Shown here piece after piece: positions 1 to 7,657 of a stretch of DNA of 62,534 nucleotides (positions within the stretch are counted from its first letter, which is position 1; each line of letters starts with the position of its first letter). A program made the translations under genes and the position numbers. The stretch spans positions 1 through 62,534 of the forward strand of contig CAZOEL010000038.1 of the NCBI GenBank assembly GCA_964578835.1, given 5' to 3'. The DNA comes from CAZOEL01 sp964578835 (GTDB lineage Bacteria > Desulfobacterota > Syntrophobacteria > Syntrophobacterales > Syntrophobacteraceae). Under the pieces are notes generated by a model. The model searched no databases. It saw only the letters and a list, made by a program, of their open reading frames with translations, and was not told the DNA's origin.

Positions 1-27
1 CTTCGCTCCCGAAAGCTTCCCGTGAAA

Positions 28-216
28 GCCCTGAAAGGGCGAAATACCATAGCCCGGGGCATCGCCCCGGGTTCGGGAGCCGCACAACCTCCCCGGAGCC
101 CTGAAGGGGCGAAATATCCAGAAAGTGGTTATCTCGCCCTTACAGGGCTTGGAGAATATGGCGGAATCTCTACCCGGGGCGATGCCCCGGGCTACGGTAT
201 TTCGCCCTTTCAGGGC
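28..216. repeat. Palindromic interspersed repeat element
   Basis: Two 45-nt arms, at 28-72 and 172-216, are reverse complements with one mismatch. Each arm itself contains two small palindromes, one around CCCTGAAAGGGC and one around CCCGGGGC-ATC-GCCCCGGG. A second, shorter copy of the CCCTGAAGGGGCGAAATA motif at 98-120 faces an inverted version at 131-149, so the whole stretch can fold as a nested foldback. An open frame crosses it but is composed of the repeat and is not credible as a gene. Short elements of this kind recur in many bacterial genomes and are probably mobilised in trans; that last point is inference. The 240 bases that follow, up to the first gene, show no further feature I can support. 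Confidence 0.75.
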
Positions 217-456
217 TGACCCCAACGCAGAAGTGACTGGAATAGAGGCTAACCCGGCGTTACAATTGTTCAATCATCACAGAACAAGATAGCCCTGGAG
301 CACTCAGCTCGAAACATGCTTTTGTCGAAAAGATATGGTATGATTTCGGCTTACATTCATAAGAACCATAAACCTCAGGCATCGTTCGTTCTCGAGCCCA
401 GCGCTCATAGCCGCTACGGCCGGACATGCCGCATGACGAAACGGAAAAGAATCTGA

Positions 457-1647
457 ATGGGCAAGTTCAATCTCGGAGCGCTATTGCTCCTCTCCTCCGG
501 CCACATGGTAGTCGACACTTATCAGGGCGCTCTTCCCGCAGTGCTCCCTTTTATCAAGGAAAACCTCGGCCTTTCCTACACGGTAACGGGCATCATAATG
601 ATCGTCGCCAATTTTGCGTCCTCCATCGTCCAGCCTCTCTTCGGCCTCCTTTCAGACAAGAAGGAAAAGGCTTTTCTCCTGCCTCTCGGCGCCTTCCTGG
701 CCGGAGCGGGCTTTTGCTTCATATCCTTGACTCAAAATTACTTTTTGATACTTTTTTTAGTCACTATCAGCGGACTCGGCGTCGCAGCCTACCATCCCGA
801 AGGATTCAAGACCGCCCGTTTCTTCACTGGAGATAGAACCGCCACGGGCATGTCCGTCTTCGCCGTCGGCGGAAACACGGGCATGGCTTTGGGCCCCATT
901 CTCTCTCTTTCCATAATCAATTACCTGGGATTTTCTTCTCTTCCCCTGATGATCGTTCCTTCTCTTCTGATCGTAGCGACCATTCTTCTGCGCAGGAAAT
1001 CGATTGCAATTCCGGAATCCTCAAAAGCAAAAAAGACCGGCTCCGGGGTCAAAATCTCGAAGGAAGCCTACCGGGCGATCATCACTCTGATCTGCACCAT
1101 CATCATGAGAACATGGACGCATGTTGGCATCATCACGTACATTCCGTTCTACTACATAAACCACCTCAAGGGCGATCCCGTCTTTGCGGGAAAAGCCGTA
1201 AGCCTCTTCCTCCTCGGAGGAGCCATCGGAACTCTAACAGGCGCTCCGCTCGCCGACAGATGGGGCCATAAGCAGTGGCTCAGGCTCTCGCTCTTTGTGA
1301 GCGCCGCGCTCTTTCCGCTTATTTTTTTTACCGATGGTTACATGCTCCTGATTGTCATGACGGTATTAGGCATTATTCTTATTTCCAGTTTTTCAATCAC
1401 GGTGGTGATGGGGCAGAACATACTGCCTGGAAACCTCGGAATCGTCTCCGGATTGATCGTGGGATTTGCAATTGGCGCAGGAGGAATAGGCGTGACGCTC
1501 CTTGGAGTCATAGCCGATCATTATGGGGCTTACTTTGCTCTGAAGAGCATCGGAATACTGCCTGTTATCGCGCTTCTTTTCAGTTTCGCCCTGAAATACC
1601 CATTGAGCCCTGAGCCTTTGTCCCGGCAAATCAAGCCGGCCGATTGA
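457..1647 (+). CDS. MFS transporter, fosmidomycin-resistance (Fsr) type
   Basis: 396-residue inner-membrane protein with about twelve hydrophobic segments, the usual length for a major facilitator. The N-terminal stretch ending in HMVVDTYQGALPAVLPF and the AAYHPEG motif in the first half are typical of the Fsr branch, whose best-known member exports fosmidomycin by proton antiport. A loop of basic residues near position 190 separates the two six-helix halves. The substrate here is unknown; the Fsr branch includes many uncharacterised drug or metabolite exporters. The upstream AAAAGA is a weak ribosome site. The gene appears monocistronic, with no partner gene nearby; the next gene on this strand begins about 300 bases downstream. 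Confidence 0.9.
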   Translation: MGKFNLGALLLLSSGHMVVDTYQGALPAVLPFIKENLGLSYTVTGIIMIVANFASSIVQPLFGLLSDKKEKAFLLPLGAFLAGAGFCFISLTQNYFLILFLVTISGLGVAAYHPEGFKTARFFTGDRTATGMSVFAVGGNTGMALGPILSLSIINYLGFSSLPLMIVPSLLIVATILLRRKSIAIPESSKAKKTGSGVKISKEAYRAIITLICTIIMRTWTHVGIITYIPFYYINHLKGDPVFAGKAVSLFLLGGAIGTLTGAPLADRWGHKQWLRLSLFVSAALFPLIFFTDGYMLLIVMTVLGIILISSFSITVVMGQNILPGNLGIVSGLIVGFAIGAGGIGVTLLGVIADHYGAYFALKSIGILPVIALLFSFALKYPLSPEPLSRQIKPAD

Positions 1648-1944
1648 TCTTCCGCGCATGCACGGCATAAATAAGAGATATTTAAACTGGCTTACTCCTT
1701 TTCTCCAGTGGCTGCCTTCCGTAAACAACGCCACCCCAAAGGCGGATATTTCGGCGGCGTTGACGGGAGCGGCCGGCCAGGCGCCAAGAATTCCATCACG
1801 TAGGGGATTTTCCTATAAAAAAGAGGATTTGCCCTATGGTAAAATCATGGCGATCTCGTCTAAATACAACCATACAGTGCAGAAACTGAGTGTTGTAAGT
1901 GGAAGGATCTCTCGCTCAATCCTTATACTCAAGGAGGATTTCTG

Positions 1945-2358
1945 ATGCATGTACTGGTCGCGACTGACGGTTCCGATCATTCGATGAAGGCTGTCCAAAA
2001 GGCAGTGGAGATGGCTGCCCGGGAAAACGCCCAGATTTCTCTCATGTCCGTAGCCTATTACGCCAAGGATGATTTCGATGAAATGCCGCTTGGCGTTCAG
2101 GAGAAGTTGGAAGCTCATGCGCTGGAAGCTTTGAAGAAAGCCAAGACTCTTTTCGATGAAAAAGGACTTCCGGTCGAGACTATTCTGGAGGCGGGGCTGG
2201 TTCCGGCAAACAACATTATCCGAAGAGCCCAGGAGGGGAAGTTCGATCAGATCATACTGGGGAGCACGGGGGTTACCGGATTCATGAGAAACCTGATCGG
2301 AAGCACTGCTGCAAAAGTTGTGGCGCAGGCGCCCTGTTGTGTAACCGTAATAAGATAG
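1945..2358 (+). CDS. Universal stress protein, UspA family
   Basis: 137-residue single-domain Usp protein. It starts with the characteristic beta strand HVLVATDGSDHS and ends with the nucleotide-binding signature G-x2-G-x9-G-S (GSTGVTGFMRNLIGS), which in the family marks ATP-binding members. Such proteins are cytosolic, usually dimeric, and accumulate under starvation or stress. The ribosome site AAGGAGG lies seven bases before the ATG. A strong intrinsic terminator follows, so it is probably transcribed alone. The 297 bases between it and the MFS gene hold no convincing second gene; a short frame there has no ribosome site. Confidence 0.93.
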   Translation: MHVLVATDGSDHSMKAVQKAVEMAARENAQISLMSVAYYAKDDFDEMPLGVQEKLEAHALEALKKAKTLFDEKGLPVETILEAGLVPANNIIRRAQEGKFDQIILGSTGVTGFMRNLIGSTAAKVVAQAPCCVTVIR

Positions 2359-2425
2359 CTGAGCTGCTTTCCCGAAGGGCCTCTCATCCTTTCCAGGAAA
2401 GCTCATCTTCATCTATTTTGCCCAA

Positions 2426-2454
2426 ACGCCCGCTTTTAGCGGGCGTCCTTTTTT
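2426..2454 (+). terminator. Intrinsic terminator after uspA-type gene
   Basis: Perfect 8-bp stem ACGCCCGC / GCGGGCGT with a TTTTA loop, followed by CCTTTTTT. It ends the universal stress transcript, and also lies just beyond the stop codon of the converging kinase gene. Confidence 0.88.
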
Positions 2455-2471
2455 GCTGCATCACGCGACAC

Positions 2472-4457
2472 CTACTTCCACACAGCTCTAATCGCCGTCC
2501 CCTTCCCTATTTTTGAGTCCAGAACAAAAATGCCGCCGGAAAGCTCCACACGCTCCCTCATGCTCGTAAGCCCCAATCCTCTCACCGGCTCGCCGTACAC
2601 GACCGATCCCAGGTCGAATCCCTCTCCGTTGTCTCGCACGAGAAGCTCAATGGAGTTGTCGATCTTCCTCAGGCTTACGCTGGCAGAACCAGCCCGGCTG
2701 TGCTTGGCGATATTGCCAAGAGCCTCCTGAAGCACTCGAAAAATGACCGTCTTCAACGCATCCGGCGCCTCGTCCTCCGAGATACTCGTCTCCAGTTCAA
2801 TTTCCACCTGCGGGTGCATCGATCGGAACTGGTCGCAAAGCCACTCGATAGTGGCGATAATCCCTTTTTTGTCCAGGATGGAGGGACGAAGATCCGTGAT
2901 GATTCTTCTGATCTCCTCCATAGAGTATTGGAGCCAGGCGATAGGGATGTCCATCGATTCGGCGGATGCGGCGCCCTCTTCGATATCCTTGCGGACATTG
3001 TTGCAGCTGATCTTTATGGCGGAAAGGGAAGAGCCCAGACTGTCATGGAGCTCGCAAGCAAGCCTCCTCCTTTCTTCCTCCTGGGCGGAGAGAAGCTTGG
3101 AAGAAAGAAATCGGAGCTGCTTTTCAGATTTGCGCAGAGCCTCTTCGGAATGGACGCGCCGAATTGCGGCGCTCAGTTCTGCAGCGATCTTCTCGATCAA
3201 TTCCACTTTCCCGTGAGAAAACTTGTCCTCCGTGATCTCAGCCAATGACAACAATCCCACGGTCCTCTCTCCCAATTTGACCGGAATGAGCGCGGCAGAT
3301 TCGAAACAAGCATCTTTGCTCGAACTGCCGCCTTCAGGGTCCTCACCGACTGAAGCGATGAGATGGCCGGCATGATTGGTATAGACGGAGCCGCCCTCGG
3401 TGTGCAAAAGAAGTTGTTCTTCAAACGCCCCTTTGTTCTCGCGAGAAGATTGCTCCGGGTTGGAAAGCAGAAGGTCTTCAACTTTGCTGAAATTGCCGCC
3501 GAAACCTTGATGAGCGCTGTAAAGGATGCCGCCGTCCCTATCCAGGATGCGGATTCCCACAGCGTGGCATCCCGTGAAAAGAGCCAGCTCGGCAATGAAG
3601 TCATTCAACAATGGCCCCATTTCCGTATGACGGTTCGCAACTTCAAGCAGCCTGTGAGAAGCCTGGATTGCTTTTTCGGTCTGTCTCCTTTCCGTTATGT
3701 CCAAGGCGTAGTGAAAGAATAGCTTATCGCCAATGGGGATCCACCATGTGTCCCATATTTTCTTGAACGCCTCGATCTCCGGGGCGTTCTTGGGCCTTTT
3801 TTCCGCAAGCGCTTCATCGGCAAGACAGAATGCGCATTTGGATCCTCCGGGGGGAGCTTCGCCGGAATGCGCACGGATATACTCCTTATCCTTTTCTGGA
3901 ATGAAGCGGCTTTTGCCGAATTCCCTCCAGCAGGGTCCCCCCAGTTTCACGCCCATATCCCTTGCGGCTTTGTTTGCCGCAATGACGCTTCGGTCCTGGC
4001 GTATCAGCATTGCGGGGTGAGGGAGACTGTCGAGAAGGAGCTCGTTCAGTCGGGCGCTTTCACGCAGGGATCTTTGCAATCGAAGCTTGGCGACGACCTT
4101 GTCGATAACGCTCGGCACAAGGGAGAAAAAATCCGCGGACTTCACCATATAGTCCCAAGCCCCGAGCTTCATCGCTTTGACCGCTATCATTTCGTCGCCC
4201 TGCCCCGTAACGACAATCACCGGGATTTCCCGGTTCTTCTCGTTCAGCTCACTCAAGAGATCAAGAGCGTTCATACCGGGAGTCAGATAATCCGCGATGA
4301 TAATATCCGGGCTGGAGGCGTCCAGGTTGTCGAGAAAAGATCGGGCGTCGACAAAGTGAAAAATGCGGGCGAGGGGAAGATCCTTGCTGATGGCCCGTTT
4401 CAGAAGTTGAAAATGAGCCATTTCATCTTCGATTATGACTACACTCAATGACTCCAT
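2472..4457 (-). CDS. Hybrid sensor kinase: receiver-PAS-GAF-HisKA_3-HATPase
   Basis: 661 residues without membrane segments, so a cytosolic kinase. Order: receiver domain (about 1-125, phospho-acceptor Asp in IIIADYLTPGM), PAS (about 140-250, with a CAFC pair), GAF (about 270-420), HisKA_3 dimerisation domain with the phosphorylatable His in ELHDSLGSSL, and a C-terminal HATPase (N box, then DNGEGFD and GLGLTSMRERV). The HisKA_3 type pairs with NarL-type regulators, and such a regulator lies immediately upstream in the same direction. A receiver at the N-terminus of a kinase suggests it is itself a target of another kinase. The signal is unknown; GAF and PAS domains often bind small ligands, haem or redox cofactors. 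Confidence 0.9.
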   Translation of the reverse strand: MESLSVVIIEDEMAHFQLLKRAISKDLPLARIFHFVDARSFLDNLDASSPDIIIADYLTPGMNALDLLSELNEKNREIPVIVVTGQGDEMIAVKAMKLGAWDYMVKSADFFSLVPSVIDKVVAKLRLQRSLRESARLNELLLDSLPHPAMLIRQDRSVIAANKAARDMGVKLGGPCWREFGKSRFIPEKDKEYIRAHSGEAPPGGSKCAFCLADEALAEKRPKNAPEIEAFKKIWDTWWIPIGDKLFFHYALDITERRQTEKAIQASHRLLEVANRHTEMGPLLNDFIAELALFTGCHAVGIRILDRDGGILYSAHQGFGGNFSKVEDLLLSNPEQSSRENKGAFEEQLLLHTEGGSVYTNHAGHLIASVGEDPEGGSSSKDACFESAALIPVKLGERTVGLLSLAEITEDKFSHGKVELIEKIAAELSAAIRRVHSEEALRKSEKQLRFLSSKLLSAQEEERRRLACELHDSLGSSLSAIKISCNNVRKDIEEGAASAESMDIPIAWLQYSMEEIRRIITDLRPSILDKKGIIATIEWLCDQFRSMHPQVEIELETSISEDEAPDALKTVIFRVLQEALGNIAKHSRAGSASVSLRKIDNSIELLVRDNGEGFDLGSVVYGEPVRGLGLTSMRERVELSGGIFVLDSKIGKGTAIRAVWK

Positions 4458-4604
4458 GCAGATTCCGCTACCGTTCTCATGATTAGACTGAAGAATCCTC
4501 TTTAGAGGCTCTCCTCGGAAACGCTTTCCGATAATATCGTGTTCAGCCCATCAAGGGAAGGGGTTTCGAAGGAACATACTGGAGTCACGATGGCGGCCTA
4601 CGCA

Positions 4605-5282
4605 TCAGCCTTTCCAAAGGTCGACGTCTATCAAGCCGAGCTTTGCCGCATAGCGGACCAGTTCAATGGTGCTATGCAGGTCGAGCTTATCCATGATGTT
4701 CGCTCTGTGATTCTCAACAGTTTTGGGGCTCAAGCAAAGGGAGGCGGCGATCACCTTGGTTGTGAGTCCCTCGGCAAGCATGCGCAGGATTTGTTGTTCT
4801 CGAGCCGTGAGCGCGCCATAGCCCCGGTCCGTGATTTTCGTTTCTTTTGAGGGAGCTTCCATAAGTCTCTTGACGACGTTATGGGATAGAGAGCTATCGA
4901 GAAAGAATTCGCCTCGCGAGACGGCCTCCAGCGCCTGCGCAAGTCTTTCACCCGCGGATTCCTTGAGAACGTATCCCTTCGCCCCCGCCTGGAAAGCTTC
5001 CGTTATATAGTCTATCTTGGAATGCATGCTAACGATCAAAATGCGAGTCTGCGGCAGAACCTCCAGCAGATCCTTTGTAAGATCAATTCCACTCTTATCG
5101 GGTAGGGATATGTCTACAAGGACGATATCCGGCTTGATTTCACGGGCCATGAGAAAACCATCGGAGCCTTTCCCGGCTTCGCCCGCGACTTTGAACCCGG
5201 AGTCGCGATGTATGAGAGACTTGAGCCCTTCCCTGAAAAGTGGATGGTCATCTATTATCAGAATCGTCTTGCTCTTACCCAT
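4605..5282 (-). CDS. NarL/FixJ-type response regulator
   Basis: 225 residues: receiver domain (1-120, acidic pair IIDDHPLF, phospho-acceptor in IVLVDISLPD, conserved Lys in YVLKESA) followed by a LuxR-type helix-turn-helix (about 155-215, LTAREQQILRMLAEG and SPKTVENHRANI). This is the standard two-domain transcription factor of the NarL family. Its start overlaps the end of the upstream kinase by eight bases, showing translational coupling, and a second kinase follows 147 bases downstream. It is therefore the likely output of both flanking HisKA_3 kinases. Its target promoters cannot be read from this window. Confidence 0.94.
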   Translation of the reverse strand: MGKSKTILIIDDHPLFREGLKSLIHRDSGFKVAGEAGKGSDGFLMAREIKPDIVLVDISLPDKSGIDLTKDLLEVLPQTRILIVSMHSKIDYITEAFQAGAKGYVLKESAGERLAQALEAVSRGEFFLDSSLSHNVVKRLMEAPSKETKITDRGYGALTAREQQILRMLAEGLTTKVIAASLCLSPKTVENHRANIMDKLDLHSTIELVRYAAKLGLIDVDLWKG

Positions 5283-7254
5283 TACTGCGCTCCTTGTAGG
5301 GAACTTCGAACCGTATCATGGCGCCAACCATAGGAGAAGACTCAATCTTCATCTTTCCCTCCAACAGGGCGATTCTCTCTTCCATGCTTCTAAGCCCCAT
5401 GCACCTCTCTTTGGAAGAGGAAATGAGCCGGTCTGTGACATCAAACCCCCTGCCGTTGTCCTGCACGGTTAGAATCAGATTCGGGTACGACGCCACGAGC
5501 CGGATCGTAACGCTGCTAGCTTCGGCATGCTTCTTCACATTATTGAGACTCTCCTGCACCAAACGGTATAGCGTGATGCCCGTATCGAAATCAAGCTTGA
5601 GGTCGTTCATACCCGCCGTGATGAACTGGATGGCAAGGCCGTTTCGTTCGGAAAATTCACGACAGTATAGCTCTATGGTGCGATCGAGCCCCAGCTGATC
5701 GAGGGTAGGAGGTCTGAGCGTGTAGGAAAGATCTCTCACAGCCATGATGATCTGTTGCAATGTTCTGGAAAGGCCCTGCGCTCTGTCTTTCATTTCAGGC
5801 GCAGCTTTTCGAATATCCCGGGCCAGGGTGTCGAATCCTATCTTCAGCGCTGAGAGATCCTGCCCGATGACATCGTGAAGGTCGTAGGAGAGCTTCTGCC
5901 TCTCGTTTTCCTGTCCTCGGATGAGCTCACGAGTCAGATATCGGTTTTGCCGCTCGGCTCTTTTCCAGGAGGTGATGTCCTGGTTCACCGCAATGGCGCC
6001 GTATAGATCTCCATGTCCATTGAAAATTGGGACGGCCGAGTTGAGAATTATCTTCCTGGACCCATCGAAGCATTCAATTTCGATCTCTTCGTTGATGGAT
6101 GTTTCCCCCCTGAGGATAGCCCTCGAGATGGCCAGGTCTTTGGCCCTTATGGGCTCATCGGCGCCAACCCACCGGGCCTTGTAGTCGTTGAAGTCTTCGA
6201 TGCAGACATGCTTGAAGCCGCCCCAAATCTCTTTCACGGCCGGGTTGCTGCGCACAACGCATCCTTCACTGTCCGTTATCCACACCCCTATGGGCAATGC
6301 GTCAAGAACCTTTTGCAGAAGGAGCTCGCTTCTTCTTATTGCATCTTCAGCCTTCTTTCGCCCCGTAATATCCGTAAAACTGGCGACGGTTCCGCTAACA
6401 TGACCGAATACATCATTAATGGGAGCGCAGTTCACCACGATTGAAATTTCACCGTCCCATCGCTTCACAAGGACCTCGACATCGTTAACCCTTTCCCCCT
6501 GCAGCGCGCGGTTGAAAGGGAACTCTTCGGGTTCAAACGGAGCGGCGTCCGGGTTCAAAACAAACGGCAAAACGGACTTCCCCATCAGGGCGTCCTTTTC
6601 CGTTCCCAACAGAATGCAGGCGGAACGATTAACCTCGGAGATGACGCCTCTCTCGTCCGTGACGACATAGCCGTCCGGAGCGAATTCAAAGAGGTCTAGA
6701 TAGCGATTGCGCTCTACCTGAAGCAATCGCTGCGCCTCCAAAAGCTGTCGATTCTGAAGATAGAGCTCCTCTTCCACCATCTTTATTTTGTCCGAAGCCT
6801 GAGAAAGCGCTCCCTCCATCCGCTCCAGCCGCGCGGAACTGGATTTTAGGCTCTCTTCGAAGCGCCTCCGGTCGATGGCGTAGCAAATGGCGCGATCGAG
6901 CAGAGGAGCCCCGATCTCCTCCTTTTCCAAACAGTCCACCGCGCCGGCGTTGAGGGCCTCGCGGCCGAGCGCCTCATCGCCATTATCCGAAAGCATGACA
7001 ACGGGTAAGCTAAAGCCATTATTCTTGCAGGCGAGCAGCAGGTTCATTCCACCGTCATCATTGAGCCGGCAGTCTAAAAGGCAAACATCGAAATAGCCGG
7101 CGCAAAGAGCTTCGAAGCCCCCCTGGCAATTCGAGGCTATTTCCACCCTGTATTTCGGAGGAGAAATCCCAAGGAGCAAATCCCGTATGAAGAGACAGCA
7201 GCTCTCATCATCTTCTATAAGAAGAACATTCACTCGATGACTGGCCTCTTCCAT
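5275..7254 (-). CDS. Hybrid sensor kinase: receiver-coiled coil-PAS-PAS-HisKA_3-HATPase
   Basis: 659 residues from an ATG that has GGAG seven bases upstream; a longer frame begins with TTG at 7350 but adds no recognisable sequence. Order: receiver (about 1-125, VNVLLIEDDES), a coiled coil, two PAS domains (roughly 190-300 and 315-430), HisKA_3 (histidine in DLHDVIGQDLSALK) and HATPase (DNGRGFDV, GLRSMEERI). No membrane segments. It is the first gene of a three-gene operon with the NarL-type regulator (8-base overlap) and the second receiver-kinase. The two kinases share architecture but differ in sensor content (PAS-PAS versus PAS-GAF), so they probably feed different cues into one regulator. 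The 403 bases upstream to the next gene hold no convincing gene. Confidence 0.9.
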   Translation of the reverse strand: MEEASHRVNVLLIEDDESCCLFIRDLLLGISPPKYRVEIASNCQGGFEALCAGYFDVCLLDCRLNDDGGMNLLLACKNNGFSLPVVMLSDNGDEALGREALNAGAVDCLEKEEIGAPLLDRAICYAIDRRRFEESLKSSSARLERMEGALSQASDKIKMVEEELYLQNRQLLEAQRLLQVERNRYLDLFEFAPDGYVVTDERGVISEVNRSACILLGTEKDALMGKSVLPFVLNPDAAPFEPEEFPFNRALQGERVNDVEVLVKRWDGEISIVVNCAPINDVFGHVSGTVASFTDITGRKKAEDAIRRSELLLQKVLDALPIGVWITDSEGCVVRSNPAVKEIWGGFKHVCIEDFNDYKARWVGADEPIRAKDLAISRAILRGETSINEEIEIECFDGSRKIILNSAVPIFNGHGDLYGAIAVNQDITSWKRAERQNRYLTRELIRGQENERQKLSYDLHDVIGQDLSALKIGFDTLARDIRKAAPEMKDRAQGLSRTLQQIIMAVRDLSYTLRPPTLDQLGLDRTIELYCREFSERNGLAIQFITAGMNDLKLDFDTGITLYRLVQESLNNVKKHAEASSVTIRLVASYPNLILTVQDNGRGFDVTDRLISSSKERCMGLRSMEERIALLEGKMKIESSPMVGAMIRFEVPYKERSNG

Positions 7255-7657
7255 CTTCAACTCCGTCCATTCGCCAACATGACGCCCACGAGAACATGGA
7301 TATACAAAAGAAAGGCGCTTTTCATCAGCAGATTTTTCCCGATCATTCAACTACCAAATGCCGGCCGATTTGCCCATAGGGGAATTACTTATTTTAGTAG
7401 GGATATTCCCTGTCCCTTTGAACGAAGCTTATTAGAAATATTGTTAAATCTTTCTATGCGATGAACAAAAAACTCGATCGTTGGGTTTAACGCTCTTGAA
7501 AAATCTAAAAATGTGTAAAATATGGCTGATAGGTCTTTGGGGCGAGGACAAGGAAAGCTGAAGCCGATAGCTCCTCTGACCAATCCTTTCGCGAGGCATT
7601 CAGGATCGAGCGCACAGAGCAGTCTCACGCAGCCAAAGGAAAAGGATCAGAAAGCAA

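Noticed and set aside
28..216. CRISPR-like array
   Set aside because: The repeats are inverted rather than direct and there are no evenly spaced unique spacers.
22..219. Open frame of 65 codons at the left end
   Set aside because: It consists entirely of the palindromic repeat and has no ribosome site or protein-like composition.
1658..1945. Frame of 95 codons between the MFS and universal stress genes
   Set aside because: No ribosome site, no recognisable domain, and it runs over the ribosome site of the next gene.
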